NCBI GenBank assembly: GCA_022842985.1
Contig: JALHON010000003.1
Coordinates: 1-50,471 of the forward strand
Source: Acidobacteriota bacterium
GTDB taxonomy: Bacteria > Acidobacteriota > Vicinamibacteria > Vicinamibacterales > UBA2999
Direction of reading: 5' to 3'
Length of the DNA: 50,471 bases
The notes under the pieces are model-generated. The model saw only the letters and a list, made by a program, of their open reading frames with translations. It had not been told where the DNA came from and did not search any database. The position numbers and the translations under genes are program-made. Shown in pieces: positions 31,265 to 39,983 of the stretch. How positions within the stretch are numbered: the stretch's first letter is position 1; each line of letters starts with the position of its first letter.

Positions 31265-31374
31265 GCCACACTCCCTCGGGGCGGGGCCCCGTTGTGTGGC
31301 GGGACTATAGGCATCGGCTCAGCAGCCTATTGTCCCAAGTTGTCCCAGCGCTGCGGACGGGCGCGGCACCCGAA
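31265..31374. other. short intergenic region with repeats
   Basis: It contains an inverted repeat GCCACAC/GTGTGGC (within about 31265-31303) and a tandem TTGTCCCA pair at 31330-31337 and 31340-31347, 10 bp apart, that could bind a regulator on one face of the helix. Confidence 0.4.
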
Positions 31375-32271
31375 TCAGAGGGAACGGTCTGGGAGGACTT
31401 GCAGTCGAAGGGTGACGCCCGCCGGATCGGTGCCGACCAGATCGCCGGTCTGCGTGTCTTCGTTGAGGCGCATCCGGGCGCCGGCGAACGTGGCCACGTC
31501 AGGGGTCTGCAGCCAGTAGCTGAGCAGCCGCGCCGAGTTGGCGGGGGCGGGCCTGGCTCCCGGCCCGGCCCAGATGTTCATCGCCAGCCGGTGGGTATAA
31601 GACGCGCCGGCGCCCATGTCGGCCATGCCGAAGTCGGGCAGGTGCAGGTTGCGGGCGAAACCGAGGCCTTCGAACCACGTGAGGGCCGGATCGAGAGCGG
31701 GCACATGCAAGTGCAGGTGTGCGACTGTGGCGTCGCGGTGCAGGGCCAGCGCGGGATCGGTGCCGTCGGCCTGCGCCAGTTCGGCCTCGACATCCAGTCG
31801 CTCGCGTCCGCTGTGGACGCGCCCCTCCGCGTCGAACATGGCAAAGGGGCCACCCTCATCGCTGAACCGGCCAAAGCGTTCGGGCGTCTCCCAGGCGATC
31901 TCGATGCCATGGCCATCGGGATCGGACACATAGAGCGCCTTCGACATCAGGTGATCGACCGGCGAGAAGACGAGGCCGCGGTCGAGGAACCGCCGCATCC
32001 GGCGCGAGAACTCGGCCTGGCTCGGCATGCGGAAGGCCACGTGATACATGCCGGCATGGCCCCTCGCGACGGGGCCGGTGGCACCGGGAGTCAGCACGAC
32101 CAACGTGCGGTCCGGGGTGCCGAGCGCGAAGCCCGGTCCTTCGGCGGGGCGGCGGACGAAGCCCAGGAACCCGGTCCAGAACGCTTCGGCGCGGTTCAGA
32201 TCGGTCACGGACAAGGTCACTGGACCCCAGATCAGCCGTTCGGGAAGGTGTTGGGCCGTCGTGCACGTCAT
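31375..32271 (-). CDS. VOC-family dioxygenase/glyoxalase, two-domain
   Basis: A 298-residue cytoplasmic protein with two vicinal-oxygen-chelate modules, the CatE/extradiol ring-cleavage type. Module 1: LIWGPVTLSVTDLNRAEAFWTGFLGF, HVAFRMPSQAEFSRRMRRFLDRG, YVSDPDGHGIEIAWE. Module 2: HLHLHVPALDPALTWFEGLGF. His and Glu ligands fit a Fe- or Mn-dependent enzyme; hydroquinone or catechol cleavage is likely but not proven. The ATG overlaps the doxX stop by 4 bp, so the two are translationally coupled, divergent from the LysR gene. Confidence 0.9.
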   Translation of the reverse strand: MTCTTAQHLPERLIWGPVTLSVTDLNRAEAFWTGFLGFVRRPAEGPGFALGTPDRTLVVLTPGATGPVARGHAGMYHVAFRMPSQAEFSRRMRRFLDRGLVFSPVDHLMSKALYVSDPDGHGIEIAWETPERFGRFSDEGGPFAMFDAEGRVHSGRERLDVEAELAQADGTDPALALHRDATVAHLHLHVPALDPALTWFEGLGFARNLHLPDFGMADMGAGASYTHRLAMNIWAGPGARPAPANSARLLSYWLQTPDVATFAGARMRLNEDTQTGDLVGTDPAGVTLRLQVLPDRSL

Positions 32272-32702
32272 CCGCGCGGCGCAATCGGCGCGCGGCGCCG
32301 TCCCCACGCGACGAACGCCGCCAGGCCAGCCAGAACGAGCGTCACGGGCACCATCGCGAACTCGCCGCGGACGATGTGCGTGCCCGTGGCGCCGAGCATG
32401 ATCGCCGCAAGGCCCGCCGCGGCCAGCGGCGTCAGCCCCGGCTGGATGCGCAGGGCTGCCGGTGCCAGCAGGCCAATGGCCCCGAGGACCTCGGCGAACC
32501 CGATGTAGCGCACCGCGCCGCCGAGCCCGCCGGCCACCCAGGCCATCTGGGTCTGCAGCGTCTCGATCGGCGCCGTGAGCTTCGTGCCACCTGCCATGAG
32601 GAACATGGCCGCGAGCAGCACCTGCACCACCCACAGGCTGAGATGCAGGGCGCGGGGAGCGGCAGCGGTCGGGGTGGCAGGCAGCGAGTGGGCGTGAGTC
32701 AT
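32268..32702 (-). CDS. DoxX-family membrane protein
   Basis: A 144-residue inner-membrane protein with four helices. LSLWVVQVLLAAMFLMAGGTKL and VRYIGFAEVLGAIGLLAPA are the usual DoxX marks. DoxX proteins accompany quinone or redox enzymes; here it is coupled to a VOC dioxygenase. It is the first gene of a two-gene unit under the LysR-type regulator to its right. Confidence 0.93.
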   Translation of the reverse strand: MTHAHSLPATPTAAAPRALHLSLWVVQVLLAAMFLMAGGTKLTAPIETLQTQMAWVAGGLGGAVRYIGFAEVLGAIGLLAPAALRIQPGLTPLAAAGLAAIMLGATGTHIVRGEFAMVPVTLVLAGLAAFVAWGRRRAPIAPRG

Positions 32703-32734
32703 GTCGACGGTCCTCCTGCCGTGCAGTGTCCAAC

Positions 32735-32779
32735 TGTTGCCGATTGCCAACAAGACCAAGAAATTCGAACATAGTGTTC
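32735..32779. promoter_or_regulatory. intergenic control site with two palindromes
   Basis: Between doxX and the lysR gene lie TGTTG-N8-CAACA (32735-32752), of the T-N11-A kind that LysR proteins bind, and GAACA-TAG-TGTTC (32767-32779), which ends two bases before the lysR ATG and may serve autoregulation. Confidence 0.6.
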
Positions 32780-32780
32780 C

Positions 32781-33668
32781 ATGAGCGCAACAATCCAGGA
32801 CGTCGCACTCGAACGGCTGCGGGTCTTCGCCGCCGTCGCGGACCACACGAGCTTTTCGAAGGCCGCCAAGGCGCTCGGCGTGAGCAAAGGCACCGTGAGC
32901 CGCGCCATCACCGCACTGGAATCGCAGCTCGAGATGGAACTGCTCCACCGCTCGACGCGGCACGTGGCGCTCTCGACGGCGGGCGTCGCCCTGCACGAGC
33001 GCATCAGGCACCACCTCGCCGCCCTGCAGAAAGCGGTCGTGGATCTGCCCGAGCGTGACGAGGCCCCGTCGGGACTGCTGCGCATGACGGCGCCGATCGA
33101 CTTCGGCGCCATCGTGCTGCCGCCGGTGCTGGCGGCCTTCACGCGTCGCTACCCTGCCGTGCGATTCGACGTGCGCCTCACCGAGGGCCGCGTGGATCTC
33201 GTACGCGATGGCTACGACCTGGCGGTGCGGGCCGCGGCCGGCCCGATGAAGGACTCCGCGCTCATCGTGCGTCGGTTGGGCGGCGAACACGGCGCCTTCT
33301 ACGCCGCGCCGGCGTACCTGGCCCGCCGCGGACGACCGCGCTCGCTCGGCGACGACCGGCACACCTGGGCGATGCATCCGTCGGCGCTGAAGCTGCTGCG
33401 TGTCCCCGCCGAGGCGGTCCACTTCCTCGTCGACGACTTCATGCTGGCGCGTCAGCTGCTTCGCGAGGGCGCGGCCATCGGCCTGCTGCCGGCGTTCGTG
33501 GCGCGGCCGGACGTACGTGACGGCGTGCTCGAGGAAGTGCCCGTGCCGGGCTACTCACCGGTGGCTGGCCAGGTGGTGCTGGTGTATCCGTCGAGCGGCC
33601 AGGTGCCGCGCAAGGTCGCGGCATTCCGTGACTTCCTCGTCGAGGCGATGCGGCACGGCGCCCGCTGA
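32781..33668 (+). CDS. LysR-family transcriptional regulator
   Basis: A 295-residue regulator. Winged helix at residues 9-66 (LERLRVFAAVADHTSFSKAAKALGVSKGTVSRAITALESQLEMELLHRSTR), then a periplasmic-binding-like effector domain (LLRMTAPIDFGAIVLPPVLAAF, FDVRLTEGRVDLVRDGYDLAVR). The sequence is close to the CrgA/DntR-like group that senses aromatic compounds. It is divergent from doxX and the VOC gene, so it most likely controls them. Confidence 0.95.
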   Translation: MSATIQDVALERLRVFAAVADHTSFSKAAKALGVSKGTVSRAITALESQLEMELLHRSTRHVALSTAGVALHERIRHHLAALQKAVVDLPERDEAPSGLLRMTAPIDFGAIVLPPVLAAFTRRYPAVRFDVRLTEGRVDLVRDGYDLAVRAAAGPMKDSALIVRRLGGEHGAFYAAPAYLARRGRPRSLGDDRHTWAMHPSALKLLRVPAEAVHFLVDDFMLARQLLREGAAIGLLPAFVARPDVRDGVLEEVPVPGYSPVAGQVVLVYPSSGQVPRKVAAFRDFLVEAMRHGAR

Positions 33669-33744
33669 CGCCAGCCGGTGCGCCGCCGGGGCAGGCGCGC
33701 GAGGCTCAGGACGCGAAAGAACCCCCGCATCGCGATGGCCGCGC

Positions 33745-35907
33745 TCACCACCAGCCGAGCACGGAATGGCCGAGGCTCCATCGCGGTGCGCGCACCGCCT
33801 GCGCGCGTCCACGTATCCAGTAGTCGCCGGCGCTGGCGAACTGACCGGCGCCGCGCGCCACCTCGATCCACGCGTTCACCGCCTCGCGCAGCGTATCGGC
33901 GCCCATCGGCAATCCGTAGGCGGCCACCGTGCGGTAGGTCGAGTCGTCGGGCACGACGGCGGCCAGGGCCGGCTGCATCCGGCTGGCATAGACCGCCTGC
34001 GCGAGCGGCAGCACCATTGCCTCCACGCCGTCGAGGCGTCCGGACGCCAGCACCGCGGGGAGCGGCGCTTCCTTCACGGTGGCCAAGGGCAGCAACCGGC
34101 GCACCGGCCGGGCCAGCCGTTCCGAGGGTGTGCCGAGCGGGAGCGCCGAGGCTTGCAGCCCGGTGAGGCTGGTGAATTGCGCCCGCCGATAGTCGGGCAC
34201 CAGGAAGGCCAGCGGTTCCTCGTGATACGGCGTCGAGAACGCGATCGCCGTGGACGAGGCCACGGTGACGACCAGCCCCGACATCACGATGTCGCACACG
34301 CCGCGGTCGAGCATCTCCGGCAGGCGGTCGCGATCGACCACGACGAACTCCGCGCGCACGCCCAGGGCGCGGGCCAGCGCCTGCCCCATCTCCACGTCGT
34401 ATCCCACGAGCGCGCCGGCCACGTTCGTGAAGGTGAAGGGCACGCCGTCCGCGAAGACGCCGATGCGCAGCGACCCACGCGCCTGCAGACGCGTGAGGCG
34501 GCCGGCAGGCGGCAGCGTCTCGGCCGCCGGATCCTGTGGAACGACCACCGCGGCTGGCTGCCCGTTGCGCAGCGTGAAGCCGTCGAGGGCCGCGAGCCCC
34601 GTCGGCGCGGGCGGGATCATCACCGCGAGCCACGCACGCGTGCCGGCGAAGAGCAGCGCCACCACGCAGAGCGCCGTCACCCCCGCGCGCAGCAGCACGC
34701 GCGGCCGCAGGCGGAACACGCCCCCCGCCATCGCGGCCAGCACGAGCGATAACCCCGCGGTGTGCACCACCGCCACGAGCGCATTGAAGCGCGCGTTCAC
34801 CACGCCCGACACGTTGAACAACGGGAACAGATCCGCTGGCAGATGCAGCTGGTCGAGCAGGAAGATCACGCCGGCATTGATGCTGCCGAACACGCTCGGC
34901 ACGCCAGCCGCCGTCAGCGTCATCCACTGCCCCGGCGCGAGCTCGCTGCCCACGTACCACGCCGCGAACGGGAAGAAGGCCAGACTCAGCACCTTCCCGG
35001 CATCAGGAAAGTTGTAGAGCAGCGGCACGGCCACGGCGGCCGTGCCCTCGACCACCGGCGGCGCCACGCCGCGTTCCTCGAGCAGCGCGCGGTTGGCGGC
35101 CGTGATCATCGGCAGCACGACGAAGTAGTCGCCGGCGGCGAACGCGGTCACGAGCGCCGTGCGCAACTGACGGACGAACGCCGCGCGCTCCACCGGCGTG
35201 ACGATGGCCACGAGCGACGGCAACAGCCACAACGCCACGACGAGCGACGAGCCGATGTAGACGACGAACCACGCCTGCATGCGCACGAGCTCGTCGCCGC
35301 GCAGCGTGCCGGCGGCCACACCTGCCATGGCGAAGAGCCCGAGCGGCGTGAAGCGCACGATGGCGCTGCTCACGCGGCCCATCGCGTCGTTGAAGGCGGC
35401 GAGCACGGCGAGCAGGGGCGCCTTCGAGGCCTCGGCCATGCCGGTGATGGCGACGCCGACGAGCAGGCTGAACACCACCACCGCCGGCATGAAGTTGTTG
35501 GCCAGCGCCTTGAACACATTCGCCGGGACGTAGACGTCGAGCCAGTCGCCCGCGACTGGCGCGGCCGTGTCGGCGGCAACGAGCACGCTGCCGGTGGAGG
35601 CCGGATACGCGAAGGTGGACGCGCCGACCCACACCAGCATCAGCCCCCACACCACCACCAGCAGCAGGCCGCCGCGGCGCGCCAGCACCGCGGCATCATC
35701 GGCGCGGCTCGCGCCGATGCCGACGATGATCGACCCGACCACGTAGGGCAGCACGGTGACCTGCAGCAGCTTGATGAAGACCGTGCCAACCAGGTCGAGC
35801 GGCGCGATCGCCTCGCCAAGGAACAGGCCGGCGGCCACGCCGGCCGCGAGGCCGATGAGCACGCGCCGGAAGAAGGGGTCGCTGGTGCCGCGGGCAGTCG
35901 CTGTCAC
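33745..35907 (-). CDS. DAACS symporter fused to a solute-binding domain
   Basis: A 720-residue membrane protein. Residues 10-410 are a dicarboxylate/amino acid:cation symporter (SDF/GltP): VFIKLLQVTVLPYVVGSIIVGIG, NNFMPAVVVFSLLVGVAITG, and a late FGSINAGVIFLLDQLHLPADLFPLFN. After a TM segment at about 420-440, residues 470-700 form a family-3 periplasmic solute-binding domain: LQARGSLRIGVFADGVPFTFTNVAGALVGYDVEMGQALARALG. The usual N-A-R-F-type substrate motif may be VVNARFNALV. The GTG start at 35907 is preferred because TATCAT lies 6 nt upstream; 35949 is the longer option. Confidence 0.88.
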   Translation of the reverse strand: MTATARGTSDPFFRRVLIGLAAGVAAGLFLGEAIAPLDLVGTVFIKLLQVTVLPYVVGSIIVGIGASRADDAAVLARRGGLLLVVVWGLMLVWVGASTFAYPASTGSVLVAADTAAPVAGDWLDVYVPANVFKALANNFMPAVVVFSLLVGVAITGMAEASKAPLLAVLAAFNDAMGRVSSAIVRFTPLGLFAMAGVAAGTLRGDELVRMQAWFVVYIGSSLVVALWLLPSLVAIVTPVERAAFVRQLRTALVTAFAAGDYFVVLPMITAANRALLEERGVAPPVVEGTAAVAVPLLYNFPDAGKVLSLAFFPFAAWYVGSELAPGQWMTLTAAGVPSVFGSINAGVIFLLDQLHLPADLFPLFNVSGVVNARFNALVAVVHTAGLSLVLAAMAGGVFRLRPRVLLRAGVTALCVVALLFAGTRAWLAVMIPPAPTGLAALDGFTLRNGQPAAVVVPQDPAAETLPPAGRLTRLQARGSLRIGVFADGVPFTFTNVAGALVGYDVEMGQALARALGVRAEFVVVDRDRLPEMLDRGVCDIVMSGLVVTVASSTAIAFSTPYHEEPLAFLVPDYRRAQFTSLTGLQASALPLGTPSERLARPVRRLLPLATVKEAPLPAVLASGRLDGVEAMVLPLAQAVYASRMQPALAAVVPDDSTYRTVAAYGLPMGADTLREAVNAWIEVARGAGQFASAGDYWIRGRAQAVRAPRWSLGHSVLGWW

Positions 35908-35970
35908 GCCGGGATGATACGGCGGCCGGGACGCGGCCGGGGCAACCACGCGTCCACGGCCCGGCGCGTG

Positions 35971-35976
35971 TACGAT
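35971..35976 (+). promoter_or_regulatory. -10 box of the RCC1 gene
   Basis: TACGAT lies 8 nt before the ATG, with no Shine-Dalgarno sequence; the leader would be very short. Confidence 0.4.
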
Positions 35977-35984
35977 GGCGCCCC

Positions 35985-37238
35985 ATGCGCTCAGTCGGAT
36001 CGTGGGTCCTTGTCCTCTGTGGGTGCCTGGCCGTGTCGCCCGCCGGTCTGCATTCGCAGGCCGCGCCGGCGGCGGCGCCGCGCGTCGTCAAGATCGTCGG
36101 CGAAACGCACAAGCTGCTGCTCGACGAAGACGGGCGCGTGTTCGGCTGGGGCACCTTCGGCGGCGGACAGCTGGGTCCGACAGCCGGCGCCGAGCGTCTC
36201 GAGGGCGGAGGCAGCCTGCCGGTGGCGATCGCGTTGCCCGAGAAGGCCATCGACATCGCGGCCGCAAATGCCACGTCCTATGCCGTCCTCGCCAGCGGCG
36301 TCGTGGTCGCCTGGGGCCTCAGCGGCAAGGGCGAGCTCGGAAATGGGGAAATCCGGTACGTCGACAACAGTAAGCCGTGGGCCAACGGGCAGCCGGCGCC
36401 CGTCCGGGTGTCGGGCCTGGAAGGCGTCACCGCCATCGCCGCGGGCGGCGAGAACGCATTGGCACTGCTGGCCGACGGCAGCGTGATGGCCTGGGGCAGC
36501 AGAGAGCAGGGCCTCATCGGCGATGGCCGGGGCAGAAAGACGCACGCCGATCGCCCGGCTGAGCCGGCGCGCACGCCGGTGCGCATCCCCGGCCTCGCCG
36601 ACATCGTGGCCGTGGCCACGTACGGCGAGCACGCGGTCGCCCTGCGCCGCGACGGGCACGTCCTGGCCTGGGGCTCGAACGCCGCCGGGGCGCTCGGCCG
36701 CGCGCCGCGCCAGGAGATTCCCATCGACGCGGCGGCCGAGGTGCCCGGCCTCACCGATGGCGCCGCCGTCGCGACTGGCCTCGGGGTGTCGTTCGTGCTG
36801 AAGCGCGACGGCACGGTGTGGGTGTGGGGCGCCAACTACCAGGGGCTCTTCGGCAACGGCGACCGGACCGACCCTCCCGGCGTCGGCTACGGCTACGAGC
36901 TCACGCCGCAGCGCGTGCCTGGCATCGCCAACGCGGTGGCCCTGACGGTGGGCTTCACCGGCCGCCATGCGTTGGTGCTGCTGAAGGACGGAACACTGCG
37001 CGGCTGGGGGAACACGGACTGGGGTCAGCTTGGCGTCGGCGTGGCGGGCCGGTTTCAGTTGACGCCGGCCACGCCGAAGATCGCGGGCGTGGTGCGGGTG
37101 ATCGCCGCAGGGAACCATTCGTTCGCCGTGCGCAGCGACGGCTCCCTGTGGGCCTGGGGGCTCGGCGACCGCGACAACCACCCCTTCAAGGCCAACGTGA
37201 AGGTGCCGCAGCCGGTCGATCTGGCGCTGCCCCGCTGA
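35985..37238 (+). CDS. secreted RCC1-repeat beta-propeller
   Basis: A 417-residue exported protein. Signal peptide (residues 1-26, VLVLCGCLAVSPAGLHSQA), then about seven RCC1-type blades, each with the signature WG.n..GqLG and H..AL...G: FGWGTFGGGQLGP, VAWGLSGKGELGNG, MAWGSREQGLIGDG, LAWGSNAAGALGRA, WVWGANYQGLFGNG, RGWGNTDWGQLGVG, WAWGLGDRDNHPF. A single propeller would be filled. Function is unknown; such proteins bind others or carbohydrate. Confidence 0.93.
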   Translation: MRSVGSWVLVLCGCLAVSPAGLHSQAAPAAAPRVVKIVGETHKLLLDEDGRVFGWGTFGGGQLGPTAGAERLEGGGSLPVAIALPEKAIDIAAANATSYAVLASGVVVAWGLSGKGELGNGEIRYVDNSKPWANGQPAPVRVSGLEGVTAIAAGGENALALLADGSVMAWGSREQGLIGDGRGRKTHADRPAEPARTPVRIPGLADIVAVATYGEHAVALRRDGHVLAWGSNAAGALGRAPRQEIPIDAAAEVPGLTDGAAVATGLGVSFVLKRDGTVWVWGANYQGLFGNGDRTDPPGVGYGYELTPQRVPGIANAVALTVGFTGRHALVLLKDGTLRGWGNTDWGQLGVGVAGRFQLTPATPKIAGVVRVIAAGNHSFAVRSDGSLWAWGLGDRDNHPFKANVKVPQPVDLALPR

Positions 37239-37260
37239 GGAGTGAGGTAGGGTTACCGCC

Positions 37261-38199
37261 ATGCGCGCCCATCCTGCCCGCCTCGCTCTCGCCTGCCTGC
37301 TGTGCCTGTCTGCCACCCGCGCCGTCAACGCGCAGCGTGTGGCACCGGAACCGCCCGGCGGCTGGCCGGTGGTGACCGTGCACGGCGAGACGTGGAACCA
37401 GCAGCAACTGCTGCAGCGCAACCTCGGCGGACGCGACGACCAGACCACGCAGTTCCCACCGCATCGTGTCGTCGGCAACATCTACTACGTCGGCTCGAAC
37501 AGCCTGGCGTCGTATCTCATCGCGACGCCGCAGGGCCTCATCCTCATCAACAGCTCCTACGAGCGCAGCGTGCCGCTCATCCAGAAGTCGGTGGAGGCGC
37601 TCGGCTTCAAGTTCTCCGACATCAAGATCCTGCTCGGCAGCCACGCCCACGGCGATCATATGGAGGGCGACGCCGCCGTGAAGGCGCTGACCGGCGCGCA
37701 GGTGGTGGCGATGGCCGAAGACGTGCCGGCGCTCGAGCGCATCACGCCGGGCGGCAAGCCGCACCCGATCGACCGCGTGATTCACGACGGCGACACCGTC
37801 ACGCTGGGCGGCACGACGCTCGTCGCGCACCTCACACCGGGCCACTCGCGCGGCTGCACGACGTGGACGCTCAAGGTCCCCGATGGCGGCCGCGTGCTCG
37901 ATGTGGTCATCGTCGGCAGCCTGGGCGTGAATCCCGGCTTCCAGCTCGTGAACAACAAGGAGGCTCCGGCGATCGCCGACGAGTTCCGCCGCGCATTCAA
38001 GGTGTCGCGCGCGTTGCCGTGCGACGTACCGCTGGCGTCGCACCCGGCGATGTACAAGATGGCCGAGAAGCACGCACGGCTCGCGGCTGGCGGCCCGAAT
38101 CCGTTCATCGATCCCGCCGGCTACGTGAAGGAACTGGACCTCACCGAGGCGATGTTCGAGGCGGTGCTGGCGGCGCAGACGAAGCTGGCCGGCAAGTGA
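37261..38199 (+). CDS. subclass B3-type metallo-beta-lactamase
   Basis: A 312-residue exported metallo-hydrolase. Signal peptide (about 1-24), then the B3 layout: VVGNIYYVGSNSLASYLIATPQGLILINSSYE, ILLGSHAHGDHMEGDAAVK (HxHxDH, about residues 127-132), LTPGHSRGCTTWT (third His, about 194) and ASHPAMY (about 261). All zinc ligands of site 1 and site 2 are present, so it may hydrolyse beta-lactams, but many B3-like proteins act on other substrates. TAGGGT lies 7 nt before the ATG. It stands 22 bp after the RCC1 gene. Confidence 0.9.
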   Translation: MRAHPARLALACLLCLSATRAVNAQRVAPEPPGGWPVVTVHGETWNQQQLLQRNLGGRDDQTTQFPPHRVVGNIYYVGSNSLASYLIATPQGLILINSSYERSVPLIQKSVEALGFKFSDIKILLGSHAHGDHMEGDAAVKALTGAQVVAMAEDVPALERITPGGKPHPIDRVIHDGDTVTLGGTTLVAHLTPGHSRGCTTWTLKVPDGGRVLDVVIVGSLGVNPGFQLVNNKEAPAIADEFRRAFKVSRALPCDVPLASHPAMYKMAEKHARLAAGGPNPFIDPAGYVKELDLTEAMFEAVLAAQTKLAGK

Positions 38200-38227
38200 C
38201 GTTCTGCGGCCGGCGCGCTGGTCGCGA

Positions 38228-39103
38228 CTAGGCCGATCGCGGCGGCCGCGGGACGAGCGGCGGCGTGCGATCCCGATAGGCGCGGTACGCCGGATCGCTG
38301 CCCCACTTTTCCTCGGCCCGGGCCTCGAGCAGCGGGATGCCGCTGACGCGCGTAAGCAGCAGATAGACGAAGAGCGGCGACACCAGCGTCACGTACTGCC
38401 AGCCGCTGAGCACGGGTAGCGCCAGCAGCGCGACACCCGTCCACAGGGTGATCTCCCCGAAGTAGTTCGGGTGCCGCGACCACGCCCACAGGCCCGTCGT
38501 GATGAAGCGGCCGCGGTTGCCGGGCTGCCGCCGGAACACACGCTTCTGGCGATCGGCCACCACCTCGATCCCGAACCCGATCGCCCACACCGCCAGGCCC
38601 ACCGCAGCAAAGAGATCCAGCGGGCGTGGCTGCAGCGTGGTCATGGCCGCAAGCGCGGGCGCGAGCGTGATGAGCACCCACACGGCCTGCAGGGTCCAGG
38701 TCAGCAGAAAGCGCGGCAGGCTGGGCTTGATTTCATCGAAGCGGCCATCGCGGCCATCCTGCCGGATGCGCGCGAACAGGAAGCTGCCCAGTCGTCCGGC
38801 CCAGACCACGACCAACGCGGCGAGCAGCAGCGTGCGGGCATCCGTCGCGCCGCCGAGCACGAGCGCCGTCACCACCAGCGTGATGTAGGTGAGGCTGCCG
38901 GTGAGGTCGAAGTAGTGCTCGGTCTGCCGGATGAACGACGGCACGAACACGAGCCAGTTGATCGCGAACGACAGCGCCGCGCACACGGCGAACACAGGCC
39001 AGCCGGCCACGGTCACGCCGCGATGGCTGCCTGCGAGGGCCACGGCCGCACCAATGGTCACCCCCACGAAAAGGGCCACAAAGGCTCGCTGCTCGCGTGT
39101 CAT
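38228..39103 (-). CDS. DUF1295 membrane protein (steroid-reductase-like)
   Basis: A 291-residue inner-membrane protein with 7-8 helices. The C-terminal half has the DUF1295/isoprenylcysteine methyltransferase-like pattern: GFGIEVVADRQKRVFR, FITTGLWAWSRHPNYFGEITLWTGVAL and GIPLLEARAEEKWGSDPAYRAYRDRTP. That motif binds a nucleotide cofactor in related reductases. Substrate unknown. TAGGCT lies 6 nt before the ATG. Confidence 0.92.
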   Translation of the reverse strand: MTREQRAFVALFVGVTIGAAVALAGSHRGVTVAGWPVFAVCAALSFAINWLVFVPSFIRQTEHYFDLTGSLTYITLVVTALVLGGATDARTLLLAALVVVWAGRLGSFLFARIRQDGRDGRFDEIKPSLPRFLLTWTLQAVWVLITLAPALAAMTTLQPRPLDLFAAVGLAVWAIGFGIEVVADRQKRVFRRQPGNRGRFITTGLWAWSRHPNYFGEITLWTGVALLALPVLSGWQYVTLVSPLFVYLLLTRVSGIPLLEARAEEKWGSDPAYRAYRDRTPPLVPRPPRSA

Positions 39104-39127
39104 GGCGATAGCCTAGTCCAGGACGGG

Positions 39128-39133
39128 TATACT
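39128..39133 (+). promoter_or_regulatory. -10 box of the creatininase gene
   Basis: TATACT lies 10 nt before the ATG at 39144, giving a leader of only a few bases. Confidence 0.45.
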
Positions 39134-39143
39134 CCGCGGCACC

Positions 39144-39938
39144 ATGCCGAAGCTCACGTCGCTTGCCGCCCTGCTCGTCCTGCTGGCCGTTCCGCCCGTC
39201 GTGCACGCCCAGGCCAATTCCGTGTTCATCGAAGACCTGACCTGGGTCGAGGTGGATGCGGCGATCAAGGCCGGCAAGACCACCGCGCTCATCTACACCG
39301 GCGGCGCGGAACAGAACGGCCCGCATCTGGCGTTCGGCAAGCACAACGCCGTGGCGCGGTATCTCTCGGAACGTATCGCGAAGGAACTCGGCAACGCGCT
39401 GGTCTATCCGGTGCTGCCGTATACGCCGGCGGGCGACCCCTCGAAGAAGGAAGGCCAGTTCGCGTTCCCCGGCACGAGCGGCATCACCGACGAAACCTAC
39501 GGCATGGTGCTGCGGGATCTCGTGCTCGGCGCCGCGACGGCCGGCTTCAAGGACATCATCCTGATTGGTGACCACGGCGGCGGCCAGGAAGTGCTGAAGC
39601 AGACGGCCGCCACGCTCGATGCCAGGCTGAAAGCCTCCGGCGCGCGCGTGTTCTACTGCGACGATCTGTACTTCAAGTCACGCGACGAGTTTTCCCAGTA
39701 CCTGAAGGAGCACAAGGTGGGCGGGGAAGGCCACGCGGGCGTGGAGGACACGTCGGCGATCCTGTACGTGAAGCCGGAATGGGTCCGCAAGGACAAGATC
39801 GCCGGCAAGGATCCCGCGAAGGGCGTCGAGGGCGACCCGCGCAACGGCAGGGCGGAGCTCGGCAAGGTGCAGCAGGATCTGAAGGTCAAGGTGGCCGTGG
39901 CCCAGATCCGCGCGCAGGTCGCCAGCCACGGCAAGTAG
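39144..39938 (+). CDS. secreted creatininase-family hydrolase
   Basis: A 264-residue exported protein. Signal peptide MPKLTSLAALLVLLAVPPVVHAQA, then the creatininase fold: LIYTGGAEQNGPHLAFGKHN (metal-binding Glu and His), FPGTSGITDETYG, ILIGDHGGGQEVL (metal Asp-His) and GHAGVEDTSAIL with the catalytic Glu. Most family members are cytoplasmic amidohydrolases acting on cyclic amides; export is less usual. A dispersed repeat follows the stop. Confidence 0.9.
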   Translation: MPKLTSLAALLVLLAVPPVVHAQANSVFIEDLTWVEVDAAIKAGKTTALIYTGGAEQNGPHLAFGKHNAVARYLSERIAKELGNALVYPVLPYTPAGDPSKKEGQFAFPGTSGITDETYGMVLRDLVLGAATAGFKDIILIGDHGGGQEVLKQTAATLDARLKASGARVFYCDDLYFKSRDEFSQYLKEHKVGGEGHAGVEDTSAILYVKPEWVRKDKIAGKDPAKGVEGDPRNGRAELGKVQQDLKVKVAVAQIRAQVASHGK

Positions 39939-39942
39939 CGCG

Positions 39943-39983
39943 ACGCCTCGCCGAAGCGGCACAGCCGCGAAGGCGGGCGCCCG
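39943..39983 (+). repeat. dispersed repeat, second copy
   Basis: GCCTCGCCGAAGCGGC and GCGAAGGCGGGCGC blocks match those at about 19112-19150, with a few changed bases between. It fills the gap between the creatininase and BLUF genes. Confidence 0.6.
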
